Source: Anaeromyxobacter soli (GTDB lineage: Bacteria > Myxococcota > Myxococcia > Myxococcales > Anaeromyxobacteraceae). Taken from it: DNA of 64,000 nucleotides. Both the position numbers and the translations under genes were made by a program. The notes beneath the pieces were generated by a model that did no database searches, was not told the DNA's origin, and saw only the letters and a list, made by a program, of their open reading frames with translations. The DNA lies in assembly GCF_022808855.1 (NCBI RefSeq), contig NZ_JAKZLF010000017.1:1-64000 (forward strand). The letters run 5' to 3'. Each line of letters begins with the position of its first letter. Position 1 is the first letter of the stretch. This document shows positions 36,402 through 45,534 of this stretch, one piece after another.

Positions 36402-38696
36402 CTACGGAGGCGTCGGCAGCGTCTGGAAGCGCACCTCGCCCGGCGTGAAGTAGCCTCCGAGGCCGACGAGCGTCACGAGCCGTGTCCCGTCGGCGGAGGC
36501 CGCGAGCCCCCGGCCGAGCAGTGCGCGATAGCTCGTCTTCGACGACGAGCTCCGCCTCGCCAGCTCCCTGCCGGTCGGCCCGTCGTAGATCCAGACGTCC
36601 GTCGCGTCGTAGTAGGAGTCCGTGCCTCCGATGACCATGCCGTTCCAGAGGCAGATGACCGAGTTCGGGTAGGCAGTGCCCGGGAGCACCTGGGTCTGCG
36701 TGTGCGTCACCACGCTCACGCCGGGGAACTGGTAGATGCCGCCGCTCGCGAAGTAGGCCATCTGGCCGTCTCCGCTGATGCAGGCCTGGCCGTCGGCGCC
36801 GGAGACCGGGCCGTTGAACGCGTCGCTCACGACGAGGCCGCCCCCGGCGAGCGCGGTGCGCTTCACCTTGTCGACGCTCCCGAAGTCGGCCGCGACGTAG
36901 GCGCTGTCGGGGGAGGTCGCGAGGCTCTGGGCCCAGATCGCCGCGCTGAACCGGGCCGTGTGCTCGACGCCCGTCGCGAGGTCGTACATGCGGGAGGACG
37001 GCGTGACGAGCGTGGGCGAGCCGCCCGGCTGGAACCACGCAACTCCACCGCCGTACGGCGTGGTCCCGGACAGGGGCGTGGACACGTACTGCTTCAGGAT
37101 GGAGCCGGTGACGGAGTCCACCGCGGTGACCCTGAAGTTCGTCTTGTCGTACACGAAGAGCGTCTTGCCGTCACCGCTCACCGTCATCGCGCCGGCCGCT
37201 GCGACGACGCCGGTGAACGTCCGCACCGCCGTCGCAGCGTAGACGTCATAGCCCGTGACATCCGCGCCGCCGTTGTTGAGGAACACGATCGGCTCGACGG
37301 GGCTCGCCGCGGCGTGAACCGCCGCGATGGAGAGGCTCGTGTCCACCGGTGACGCGCTCAGGACGGTCAGGCCGACCCGGATCGTCTGCGTGTTCTCGAC
37401 GGACGGATCCGACGAGACGACCGTGACCGTGGCGAAGTGCGTCCCGGCGGCGAGGCCCGTCGGATCGGCCGAGAGCGTGACGGCCTGCCCCGTGACGCCC
37501 GACGAGGTCACGGTGAGCCACGCCTGGTCGGAGGTCGCGTCCCACGGGACGTCGGTACGGCCGGTCGGGCTCACCACCGGGACGGCGCGCGAGAGCACCG
37601 AGCGCGAGGGCGAGGAGGACAGCCCCACGCCGGCCGCGCCGACGACGAGGAGGTTCGCCTCCCGGTTGAACGTGACCGGCAGCGTCTTCGTGAGCACGAG
37701 CTCGCCCACGGTGACGGTGACCTTGACCTGGCCGGTGTAGGTCCCGCCGATCATCCCCGCGTCGTTCGCGGTGAGCTGGAGCGTGACCCCGGCCGCGTCG
37801 ACCGTGCCGCTCGTGGAGCTCGACACGAGCCAGGACCCGCCGGAGGCCGTCGTCGGCTCCACCGTGAACGGGTGGCCGGCCGAGCCGGCGCCGAGCGTGA
37901 ACGTGAGGGGCTGCGGCGCGCTCGACAGGCCATCGGCGCCGCCGAGGACGATCGCGGTCTGCGTGACGGAGAGGACGGGAGCGGTCACCTCGACCGAGAA
38001 CGCGAGGCTCGCCGTGTCCTGGGCGTTCGCCGTGCTCGTGACGGAGACGCGGCCCTGGTACTTGCCCGGCGCGAGGCCGGACACGTCCACGCTCACGGCG
38101 AGCGTCGCGTCCGCGCTCTGCACGCCGGTCGGCACGCGGAGCCAGCTCGCGTCGGTGGACACCGTCCAGTCGCGCCCGGGAGCGCGCACGGCGAGCGAGA
38201 CGGAGTCCTGCGTCCGGGTCCCGCCGTAGGTGAACGTGGACGCGTAGGCGGTCCCGGTGATGGCGATCCGGGGCGCCACCGTCAAGGTGACGGTCACGTC
38301 CTGCGACGCGAGCACGTTTCCGTTCGCGTCGGCGGTGCCGACCGCGAACGTGCTCGAGTACTGCCCGGGCGCGATGGACGTGGTCAGGATCGAGACGACG
38401 ACGCTGCACGACCGGCCCTGGCACGGGATGGTGATGCCGAGCCAGCTCGGCTGGGTCTGGCCGTTGCGGTAGCCAGCGCCGACGTAGGTCACCCCGTCAC
38501 CGGTGACCTGCAGGCTCAAGCTGACGCTCGAGGGCGGGGTCGTTCCCTGGAGCACGGAGAAGGACGCCGAGTTCGCGCTCAGCGTGAAGGCGCCCGGCGC
38601 TCCGGGACGCGGACCCGAGCCGGACGACGAGCCGCTGCTGCATCCCGCCGCCACGACCGCCAGCACGACGCACGACCACTTTGCCGCAATGCGCAT
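36402..38696 (-). CDS. BACON-like repeat lipoprotein with beta-propeller-like C-terminal half
   Basis: A 764-residue lipoprotein; the lipobox is VAAGCSSGSSSGSG. Residues about 35-470 hold four or so Ig-like modules of BACON type, each with a W-L-x-V strand (PSWLGITIP, DASWLRVPTG, SGGSWLVSSS, DQAWLTVTSS) and a TGLAAGTHFATVTV-type strand. The remainder carries propeller-like strands (GGVAWFQPGG, AADFGSVDKVKRT, YFASGGIYQF) resembling a surface beta-propeller. It is probably outer surface-exposed and may bind carbohydrate or mucin; no catalytic motif is seen. Confidence 0.75.
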   Translation of the reverse strand: MRIAAKWSCVVLAVVAAGCSSGSSSGSGPRPGAPGAFTLSANSASFSVLQGTTPPSSVSLSLQVTGDGVTYVGAGYRNGQTQPSWLGITIPCQGRSCSVVVSILTTSIAPGQYSSTFAVGTADANGNVLASQDVTVTLTVAPRIAITGTAYASTFTYGGTRTQDSVSLAVRAPGRDWTVSTDASWLRVPTGVQSADATLAVSVDVSGLAPGKYQGRVSVTSTANAQDTASLAFSVEVTAPVLSVTQTAIVLGGADGLSSAPQPLTFTLGAGSAGHPFTVEPTTASGGSWLVSSSTSGTVDAAGVTLQLTANDAGMIGGTYTGQVKVTVTVGELVLTKTLPVTFNREANLLVVGAAGVGLSSSPSRSVLSRAVPVVSPTGRTDVPWDATSDQAWLTVTSSGVTGQAVTLSADPTGLAAGTHFATVTVVSSDPSVENTQTIRVGLTVLSASPVDTSLSIAAVHAAASPVEPIVFLNNGGADVTGYDVYAATAVRTFTGVVAAAGAMTVSGDGKTLFVYDKTNFRVTAVDSVTGSILKQYVSTPLSGTTPYGGGVAWFQPGGSPTLVTPSSRMYDLATGVEHTARFSAAIWAQSLATSPDSAYVAADFGSVDKVKRTALAGGGLVVSDAFNGPVSGADGQACISGDGQMAYFASGGIYQFPGVSVVTHTQTQVLPGTAYPNSVICLWNGMVIGGTDSYYDATDVWIYDGPTGRELARRSSSSKTSYRALLGRGLAASADGTRLVTLVGLGGYFTPGEVRFQTLPTPP

Positions 38697-38762
38697 GGAT
38701 CCCCCTCGACGATGGGGTACGCCGCGGAGGCGCGACCCGCAGGGTCGGAGGACTGGTAGCAG

Positions 38763-38948
38763 ATGGCGCGCTGCTTCGCCAACACCGTGCGTGCAGCGAC
38801 CGGGGGTGAAGCGGAGCCATCGTGTCCGCGCGTGCGATGCGCTGCGGAGATGTGGGAGATCCGGCGAAGACGCCGGCCGCCCCCCTGCCCGCAATTGAAG
38901 GCCTGCGCCCAAGGGCAGACGTGCCAGGACGGCGCCTGCAGGACCTGA
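38763..38948 (+). CDS. Small Cys-rich ORF, doubtful
   Basis: A 61-residue frame in the gap between the BACON lipoprotein and the next gene. Its end reads CAQGQTCQDGACRT, a C-x5-C-x4-C pattern common at the end of Cys-rich repeats of secreted myxobacterial proteins. The N-terminal part looks random. It may be the remnant 3' end of a lost gene. No start signal is convincing. Confidence 0.2.
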   Translation: MARCFANTVRAATGGEAEPSCPRVRCAAEMWEIRRRRRPPPCPQLKACAQGQTCQDGACRT

Positions 38949-38984
38949 TCGCGGCGCACCGCCCGAAGCGGCGAAGGCGAGCTA

Positions 38985-39419
38985 CTACGTGGGCGCCCCC
39001 GCCCTCCGCACGATCGGCGGCTTCGCCTTCACGACGCGCTCCGCCTTCGCCGGCTCGGCGGTCGCCTGCGCGAGCTTCACGTGGGGGAGCGGCTTGCCCT
39101 TCGCGAAGGCGGCGTTCTCGCCGTAGCGCGCGACGATCTTCTTCTTCGTGTCGAGCCCGGTCGCCTCGATGACGAAGGTCGGGACGCGCCGGGCGCGGTG
39201 ATCCGCGACCCAGCGCGTGATCGCGCCGGCTCGCGGGACCGCGACCGCGACGTTCCGGCGAGCGGCGCGCCTCGGGGCGGCGGGAGCCTGGGTGTGCGCG
39301 CGCGCCGCCACGGCGGCGTCGATGGCCCGCCGGAGGGATGGGAGCGCGCGGGTGATCGCTGCCTCCACCGCCGCCTCGATCGCCTCGTCGATGGTCCGCC
39401 TCGTCGTTCTCGCCGCCAT
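38985..39419 (-). CDS. Hypothetical Arg/Ala-rich protein
   Basis: A 144-residue basic protein. The N-terminal part is helical and acidic-basic (TIDEAIEAAVEAAITRALPSLRRAIDAAV), a central segment has VAVPRAGAITRWVADHRARRVPTFVIEATGLDTKKKIVARYG, and a basic tail ends in KPPIVRRAG. The middle reads as a small folded unit, possibly nucleic-acid-binding. I do not recognise a family. Confidence 0.5.
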   Translation of the reverse strand: MAARTTRRTIDEAIEAAVEAAITRALPSLRRAIDAAVAARAHTQAPAAPRRAARRNVAVAVPRAGAITRWVADHRARRVPTFVIEATGLDTKKKIVARYGENAAFAKGKPLPHVKLAQATAEPAKAERVVKAKPPIVRRAGAPT

Positions 39420-39518
39420 GTCGCTCCTTCGCGCAGCCGAAGAGGCGTGCGGTCATCGAGCAATATGCCGATCGATGCGGGATGACAACGGACTTGCGGC
39501 GAAGGCGGCGCAGCGCGG

Positions 39519-40178
39519 TCAGCGCCCGGCGCGGCGGAGGAGCACGTAGATGGCCCCCGCCCCGCCGTCCACGGGGCGGGCGCTCGCGAACGCGAGCACG
39601 TGGCGCGCGAAGCGGCCGGTGGCGAGCCAGGTCTTGAGCGCGTCCTTGAGGACGGGGAGCTGGTCCTTCGAGTGGAGGCCGCGGCCGTGCACGATGAGCA
39701 CGCAGCGCTTCCCCGCCTGGCGCGAGCGGCGGAGGAAGTCCTCGACCGTGCCCTTCGCCTCGTCCCGCGTCATGCCGTGGAGGTCGACGTGCCCCTGGAC
39801 GGCGAACTCGCCGCGGCGGAGCTTGCGCGCGAGGTTCGCGTCCAGGCCGGACATCCGGCCCTCGATGAACTCGTCGGTGTCGGCGAGATCGAACGGCGCG
39901 TCGCCCGAGACGAGCGCGCGCAGCTCGTCGATGGCCTCGAGGTCGGGGTGCCAGAACGTGCCGGCCGCGGGCGGCGGGGGCGGGGGGGCCGCGACGCCGT
40001 GCCCGGGGTCGAGCGGGCGCACGCCCGAGAGCGCGACCTCCCACAGCTCCTCCTCGGTCGGCTCGGGCGCGAGGCGCGGCGGCGGAGGTGGGGGCGGCGG
40101 CGCACGCGGCGCGGGGGGCGCCGCCTTCGCGAGGTCCTTCAGCTTGCCGAAAGGATTGTTGAACGGCTTCTTCCCCAC
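39519..40178 (-). CDS. Smr/MutS2-C-terminal domain protein
   Basis: A 219-residue protein. The N-terminal half is Pro/Ala-rich and likely disordered; the C-terminal half is an Smr domain with QGHVDLHGMTRDEAKGTVEDFL, CVLIVHGRGLHSKD and GGAGAIYVLLRRAGR. Smr domains have nuclease or nicking activity on nucleic acid. The GTG at 40178 is preferred, giving VGKKPFNNPFGKLKDL; it is divergent from the CPXCG gene whose start is 25 nt away. Confidence 0.88.
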   Translation of the reverse strand: MGKKPFNNPFGKLKDLAKAAPPAPRAPPPPPPPPRLAPEPTEEELWEVALSGVRPLDPGHGVAAPPPPPPAAGTFWHPDLEAIDELRALVSGDAPFDLADTDEFIEGRMSGLDANLARKLRRGEFAVQGHVDLHGMTRDEAKGTVEDFLRRSRQAGKRCVLIVHGRGLHSKDQLPVLKDALKTWLATGRFARHVLAFASARPVDGGAGAIYVLLRRAGR

Positions 40179-40202
40179 CGTCCGACTATAACTGCGCGTA
40201 GC

Positions 40203-40385
40203 GTGGACATCGAGGTTCAGTGCCCCTATTGCGGCGAGTGGGTCGTCGTGTTCGTCGATCCCGGCGGCGGCGAGGAGCAGACGTACGTGGAGGATTGCCC
40301 GGTCTGCTGCCGGCCGTGGACCGTGCACGCGCGCGAGGAGGAGCCCGGCGGGTTCGCGGTCGGCCTCGCGCGGGTGGACGACTGA
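40203..40385 (+). CDS. CPXCG-motif small zinc-ribbon-like protein
   Basis: A 60-residue protein with CPYC near the N terminus and CPVCCRPW further on, i.e. two Cys pairs that can bind Zn. The pattern QCPYCGEWVVVFVD...YVEDCPVCCRPW is the CPXCG family. The start is a GTG at 40203. Role unknown. It is divergent from the Smr gene and upstream of the export cassette by 106 nt. Confidence 0.85.
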   Translation: MDIEVQCPYCGEWVVVFVDPGGGEEQTYVEDCPVCCRPWTVHAREEEPGGFAVGLARVDD

Positions 40386-40491
40386 CCCCCGACGTGGCAT
40401 GGAAGCGCGGGAAGTTCACACTCGCGCAACACGCACCTGCCACAATGGCGGGCCGCGCGGCTCCCGCCCCGCCGAATCGGAAGGCGCCATC

Positions 40492-41205
40492 ATGTCCATC
40501 GTCTCCGTCGAGCACGTCTCCAAGGACTACATGCTGGGGAAGACCGTCGTGCCGGCGCTGCGCGACGTGTCGCTCGCGGTCGGCAAGGGCGAGTTCCTCT
40601 CCATCGCCGGCCCGTCCGGCAGCGGCAAGACGACGCTCCTCAACCTCGTCGGCTGCGTGGACACGCCGAGCGCGGGGCGCGTCATCGTCGCCGGGCAGGA
40701 CACGGCCCGGCTCTCCGAGCGCGCCCTCACCGAGCTCCGGCTCCGCACCATCGGCTTCATCTTCCAGAGCTTCAACCTCGTCTCGGTCCTCTCGGTCTTC
40801 CAGAACGTCGAGTTCCCGCTGCTCCTGCAGGGCGGCCAGACGCGCAAGGAGCGGGCGGAGCGGGTGCTGGCCCTGCTCGACGCGGTCGGGATCGCGGAGC
40901 ACGCGCGCCACCGCCCGAGCGAGCTCTCCGGCGGCCAGCGGCAGCGCGTCGCCATCGCGCGCGCGCTCGTGACGCGCCCCGCGCTCGTGCTCGCCGACGA
41001 GCCGACCGCGAACCTCGACTCCGAGACCGGCGGCAACATCATCGACCTCATGAAGGAGATGAACCGCCGCGACGGCACCACGTTCATCTTCTCGACGCAC
41101 GATCCCAAGGTGATGGCGCACGCGAGCGCGCTCGTCAGGATCGAGGACGGGCGCATCTCGAGCCGCGAGGACCTCGACGCCGCCCGGCGCGCGGGAGGGC
41201 GCTGA
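40492..41205 (+). CDS. ABC transporter ATP-binding protein (LolD/MacB type)
   Basis: A 237-residue ATPase. Walker A is AGPSGSGKTTLLNLVG, the Q-loop IGFIFQSFNLV, the signature ELSGGQRQRVAIARAL, Walker B LVLADEPTANLD, and the H-switch FSTHDPKVM. The family partners FtsX-type permeases that drive lipoprotein or lipid release from the inner membrane. The ATG at 40492 overlaps no upstream gene. Its stop overlaps the next ATG by 1 nt. Confidence 0.96.
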   Translation: MSIVSVEHVSKDYMLGKTVVPALRDVSLAVGKGEFLSIAGPSGSGKTTLLNLVGCVDTPSAGRVIVAGQDTARLSERALTELRLRTIGFIFQSFNLVSVLSVFQNVEFPLLLQGGQTRKERAERVLALLDAVGIAEHARHRPSELSGGQRQRVAIARALVTRPALVLADEPTANLDSETGGNIIDLMKEMNRRDGTTFIFSTHDPKVMAHASALVRIEDGRISSREDLDAARRAGGR

Positions 41206-43346
41206 TGGCCCCCCGGCGCGACGCGGCGCGGGTGCTCCTGCGCATCGCCTTCCGGAACCTCCTCGCGAGCCCGGTGCGCACCGGGATCCTGGGCGCGATC
41301 GTGCTCGTCGGCGCGCTCATCGTGGTGGTGGGCTCGTCGGTGCTCGACTCGATCGACCGCGGGATGCGCACCTCCATCCAGGGGAGCCTGGGCGGCCACC
41401 TGCAGGTGTACGACGCGCGCTCGGAGGGCGCGCTCGAGCTGTACGGCGGGCTGCGCGGCGAGTCGCTGCTCGAGCCCATCGAGGACTTCTCGCGGGTGAA
41501 GGCGGTGCTCGGCCAGGTGCCGAACGTGAAGCAGGTCGTGCCCATGGGCATCGACCAGGCGTTGGTCGCGACCGGCAACGCGTTCGACCTCGCCCTCGAG
41601 CGGCTGCGGGGCGACGTGCGGCGGCTGGAGGGGGGCGAGGACGGGCCGGAGCTCCGTCGCGACTACGCCGCCCACGCGGCGCACGTGCGCCGCATGGTCC
41701 AGCTCCTGCGCGACGAGATCGCGCAGGCGCGCGAGATCTCGGATCCGGAGGGGCGCGAGGCGGCCGAGCGGAAGAGCGAGTGGGAGGCGCTGCAGCGCGC
41801 CGCCACCGACGCGTTCTGGCGCGACCTCGACCGCGATCGCTACGGCAGCCTGGAGTTCCTCGAGAACCGCGTGGCGCCGCTCGCGATGGACACCGCGTTC
41901 ACGTTCCTGCGCTACGTGGGGACCGACGTGGACGCGTTCTTCCGCGCCTTCCCGCTCGCGGAGGTGGTGAAGGGGGAGCGGATCCCCACCGGCCAGCGCG
42001 GCGTGCTCGTCGGCAAGCAGTACGCCGAGGAGTGGCTGAAGCTCAAGAACGCGCGGCGGCTCGACCAGATCAAGGACGCGCGCGACCTGCGCGGGCGGCG
42101 GATCGCCGGCGACGAGGAGCTGCAGCGCTGGGTGCGCGAGAACCGGAGCGGCATCCGGGAGATCCTGCTGCAGCTCGATCCCCTCCGCGCGGACGCGCTC
42201 GCGCAGGAGCTCCGCCCGGCGCTCGGCGCGCCCGCGGCCGAGCCGCTCGACGCGCTCCTCGGGCGGCTGTTCGCGGCCACCGACGAGAGCTTCGACCGGC
42301 AGTACCGGATCTTCTACGACGTCGTGGCGCCGAAGCTGCGCCTCTACCAGATCGACGTCGGCGACACGATCACCATCAAGGCGCCCTCGAAGAGCGGCTA
42401 CTTCAGCTCGGTGAACGTGAAGGTCTACGGGTTCCTGCAGTTCAAGGGGATCGAGCGCTCGGGCATCGCCGGCATGATGAGCGTCCTCGACCTCATGAGC
42501 TTCCGCGACCTGTACGGCTACCTCACCGCCGAGAAGGCGGCGGAGATCCGGGCGCTGCAGAAGTCGATGGGGACGCGCGAGATCGACCGCGAGCGGGCGG
42601 AGGCGGAGCTGTTCGGCGCCGCCGACGGCGGGCTCGTCGGCGAGGCGCACGTCGCCGAGATCGACGAGGGCGCGCTCGTGAAGCGGCGCGAGGAGGAGCG
42701 GGCGAGCGCGGCGAACCTCGCGGCGCACGTGTACTCGCAGGAGGAGCTCGAGCACGGGGTGGCGCTCAACGCGGCGCTGATCCTCGACGACCCGCGCCTG
42801 CTCCGCCGCACCGAGAAGGACGTGCGCAAGGCGATCGCGGACGCCGGGCTGGGGCTCAAGGTCGTGGACTGGCAGGAGGCGGCCGGCCTCGTGGGGCAGT
42901 TCGTGACGCTCCTGCGGGTCGTGCTCTTCACCGCGGTCGTCATCTTCTTCGCCATCGCGCTCGTCATCATCAACAACGCGATGGTCATGGCGACGCTGCA
43001 GCGGGTGAAGGAGATCGGGACGATGCGGGCGATCGGGACGCAGCGCCGCTTCGTCGTGACGATGCTCCTCGTGGAGATCGCGACGGTCGGGCTCGTCTTC
43101 GGGCTCGCCGGCGCGGCGCTGGGCGGCGCGGTGGTGTGGGGCATCCGCGCGGCGGGCGGGATCCCCGCGGTGACCGACCTCCTCTACTTCGTCTTCTCGG
43201 GGCCCGCGCTGTTCCCGCGCCTCGGGGCGCTCGCGGTCGGGGGCTCGCTCGCGGTGGTGCTCCTCGTGGCGATCCTCTCCGCGCTCTACCCGGCGCTCAT
43301 CGCGATGCGCGTCACGCCCGTCGAGGCGATGGCCACGGAGGACTAG
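41205..43346 (+). CDS. ABC permease, FtsX/LolE type, with large periplasmic domain
   Basis: A 713-residue permease. One N-terminal membrane helix (TGILGAIVLVGALIVVVGSSVLDSI) is followed by about 530 periplasmic residues, then three C-terminal helices (VVLFTAVVIFFAIALVIINNAMVMA, IATVGLVFGLAGAALGG, ALAVGGSLAVVLLVAILSAL) and a final VEAMATED. The periplasmic part is much larger than in standard LolC/E and contains helical stretches. The start overlaps the ATPase gene by 1 nt. Confidence 0.93.
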   Translation: MAPRRDAARVLLRIAFRNLLASPVRTGILGAIVLVGALIVVVGSSVLDSIDRGMRTSIQGSLGGHLQVYDARSEGALELYGGLRGESLLEPIEDFSRVKAVLGQVPNVKQVVPMGIDQALVATGNAFDLALERLRGDVRRLEGGEDGPELRRDYAAHAAHVRRMVQLLRDEIAQAREISDPEGREAAERKSEWEALQRAATDAFWRDLDRDRYGSLEFLENRVAPLAMDTAFTFLRYVGTDVDAFFRAFPLAEVVKGERIPTGQRGVLVGKQYAEEWLKLKNARRLDQIKDARDLRGRRIAGDEELQRWVRENRSGIREILLQLDPLRADALAQELRPALGAPAAEPLDALLGRLFAATDESFDRQYRIFYDVVAPKLRLYQIDVGDTITIKAPSKSGYFSSVNVKVYGFLQFKGIERSGIAGMMSVLDLMSFRDLYGYLTAEKAAEIRALQKSMGTREIDRERAEAELFGAADGGLVGEAHVAEIDEGALVKRREEERASAANLAAHVYSQEELEHGVALNAALILDDPRLLRRTEKDVRKAIADAGLGLKVVDWQEAAGLVGQFVTLLRVVLFTAVVIFFAIALVIINNAMVMATLQRVKEIGTMRAIGTQRRFVVTMLLVEIATVGLVFGLAGAALGGAVVWGIRAAGGIPAVTDLLYFVFSGPALFPRLGALAVGGSLAVVLLVAILSALYPALIAMRVTPVEAMATED

Positions 43347-43347
43347 C

Positions 43348-44655
43348 GTGCTCGGCGTCGACCTCATGATCGCGGGCCGGAACCTCGCCCGCCACACCCG
43401 GCGGAACCTGTTCCTCGGCGGCGCGCTCGCGGCCGTCACGGCGCTGCTCGTCCTCCTCGGCGCGCTCACCGCCGGCATGGAGTCGGCGATGATGCAGTCC
43501 GCCACGACCCTCATGACCGGCCACGTGAACGTGGGCGGGTTCTTCAAGATCACGAGCGGCAGCGCGGCGCCGCTCGTGTCGCAGTACCCGCGCGTCCTCG
43601 AGGCGGTGCGCGCGAAGGTGCCGGAGCTGGACTACGCCACCGTGCGCGGCCGCGGCTGGGCGAAGGCGGTCTCGGAGCACGTCTCCATGGACCTCGTGCT
43701 CGCCGGCGTGGACGTCGCGCACGAGCCGACGTTCCGCAAGGTGCTGCACGTCGTGGACGGGGACCTCGAGGCGCTCGCGCAGCCGGGGACGGTGCTCCTC
43801 TTCGAGGGCCAGGCCGAGCGGCTCAAGTTGAAGGTGAACGACGTCCTGACGCTCTCGGCGCCCACGGCGCGCGGGGTGAACAACACCGCCGACGTGCGCG
43901 TCGCCGCGATCGCGCGGAACGTGGGGCTCCTCTCCGCGTTCTCGGCGTTCATCCAGGCCGACACCCTCCGCGAGCTGTACGGGCTCTCGCCCGCGACGAC
44001 CGGCGCGATCCACCTGTACCTGCGCGATCCCAGGGACGCGGCGCGCGTCGCCGCGCGGCTCAGGACGGCGCTCGCCGAGGCGGGCTACCGCGTGATGGAG
44101 CCGGAGGCGCAGCCCTACTGGATGAAGCTCATGCAGACGGTGCCGAGCGAGGACTGGACCGGCCAGAAGCTCGACGTCACCACCGCGGACGACGAGATGG
44201 GCCAGTTCAAGCAGTTCATCCTGGCGCTGCGCGTCGTCACCGGGCTCCTCGTCGTGATCCTCATGGTGGTGGTCGTGATCGGCATCCTCAACACGCTCGC
44301 CATCGCCATCCGCGAGCGGACCCGCGAGATCGGGGCGCTCCGCGCCATCGGCATGCAGCGGCGGAAGGTGCTCTGGCTCTTCGTCCTCGAGACCGCGCTC
44401 CTCGGCCTGCTCGGCACGGCCGCCGGCGTCGCGGTCGCCCTCGCCGTCGCGGGCGCCGTGAACGCCGCCGGCATCGCGCTCCCCGAGGCGGTGCAGGTGT
44501 TCCTCGCGCAGGAGCGGCTCCGCTTCCTGCTCGATCCGGGCGCCATCGCGGCGGACGCCCTCGTCCTCGCCGCGATCGCCGTCGCCGCCTCCGTGTTCCC
44601 TGCGCGCCGCGCCGCGCGCCTGAAGCCCGTCACCGCCATGCACCACGTCGGGTGA
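43348..44655 (+). CDS. ABC permease, FtsX/LolC type
   Basis: A 435-residue permease with the usual four-helix FtsX layout: helix 1 FLGGALAAVTALLVLLGALTAG, a periplasmic domain of about 230 residues, then the C-terminal helices (VVTGLLVVILMVVVVIGILNTLAIAI, VLETALLGLLGTAAGVAVAL, ALVLAAIAVAASVFPARRAARL). RTREIGALRAIGMQRRKV is the conserved cytoplasmic loop. The GTG start is 1 nt after the first permease stop. The two unequal permeases suggest a heterodimer. Confidence 0.93.
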   Translation: MLGVDLMIAGRNLARHTRRNLFLGGALAAVTALLVLLGALTAGMESAMMQSATTLMTGHVNVGGFFKITSGSAAPLVSQYPRVLEAVRAKVPELDYATVRGRGWAKAVSEHVSMDLVLAGVDVAHEPTFRKVLHVVDGDLEALAQPGTVLLFEGQAERLKLKVNDVLTLSAPTARGVNNTADVRVAAIARNVGLLSAFSAFIQADTLRELYGLSPATTGAIHLYLRDPRDAARVAARLRTALAEAGYRVMEPEAQPYWMKLMQTVPSEDWTGQKLDVTTADDEMGQFKQFILALRVVTGLLVVILMVVVVIGILNTLAIAIRERTREIGALRAIGMQRRKVLWLFVLETALLGLLGTAAGVAVALAVAGAVNAAGIALPEAVQVFLAQERLRFLLDPGAIAADALVLAAIAVAASVFPARRAARLKPVTAMHHVG

Positions 44656-45437
44656 GCCCTCCCATGCACCGTGCCCTCGCGTTCCTGGCGCTCGCCGCCG
44701 CCCTCGCCGCCGGCCCCGCCGCGGCGCTCACCCCGCAGGAGCTCGCCAAGGTCGTCGCGACCATCGACGAGCGGCAGCGCAACTCCGGCGACTGGAAGGC
44801 CCTCTGCTACATGGAGGCCAAGGAGAAGGGGAAGACCGACGTCGTCTACGAGCTCGTCGTCTACCGGCGCGACGAGGACGACAAGCAGATGTTCCTCTTC
44901 ACGAAGCCGCGGGCGGAGGCGGGGAAGGGCTACCTCCGCATCGACAAGAACCTCTGGCTCTACGACCCCGCGGTGGGGCGCTGGGAGCGGCGCACCGAGC
45001 GCGAGCGGATCGGCGGCACCGACACGCGCCGCGGCGACCTCGACGAGTCGCGGCTCGTCGAGGAGTACGACGCGAAGTTCGAGGCGGACGAGAAGCTCGG
45101 CGTGTACGGCGTCCACCGGATCCTGCTCGTCGCGAAGCCCGGGGTGGACGTGGCCTTCCCCCAGGTGCGGCTGTGGGTGGACCAGGCGACCCTCAACGTG
45201 CTGAAACGCCAGGAGCTCGCGCTCTCCGGCCGGCTGATGCGCACGGCCTACTACCCGCGCTGGAAGAAGGTGTTCTCGCCGTCGAAGGGCGCGGACGTCT
45301 GGTACCCCGAGGAGATGCGGCTCTTCGACGAGATCGAGAAGGGCAACTCGACGCTCATCCTCATCAAGGAGATCGACCTCCGCCCGCTCGCCGCGAACCT
45401 GTTCACGAAGGCGTGGCTGGAGTCGAAGAGCCGGTGA
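44652..45437 (+). CDS. LolA-like outer-membrane lipoprotein-sorting protein
   Basis: A 261-residue periplasmic protein with a signal peptide (FLALAAALAAGPAAAL). The fold resembles the LolA/DUF1329-type half-barrel: LCYMEAKEKGKTDVVYELVVYRR, GKGYLRIDKNLWLYDP and WVDQATLNVLKRQEL. It probably carries a lipid or lipoprotein from the permease across the periplasm. It overlaps the permease by 4 nt (GTGA) from GTG 44652; ATG 44664 is an alternative start. Confidence 0.88.
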   Translation: MSPPMHRALAFLALAAALAAGPAAALTPQELAKVVATIDERQRNSGDWKALCYMEAKEKGKTDVVYELVVYRRDEDDKQMFLFTKPRAEAGKGYLRIDKNLWLYDPAVGRWERRTERERIGGTDTRRGDLDESRLVEEYDAKFEADEKLGVYGVHRILLVAKPGVDVAFPQVRLWVDQATLNVLKRQELALSGRLMRTAYYPRWKKVFSPSKGADVWYPEEMRLFDEIEKGNSTLILIKEIDLRPLAANLFTKAWLESKSR

Positions 45438-45534
45438 GGGCCGCCACCCGACCGCCGGCCGCCGGCGGCGGGGGCGGGGGCGGGGGCGGGCTGGCGCGGT
45501 CGAGACGAACCCGCGTCGCCGGCGTCGCGATGGA

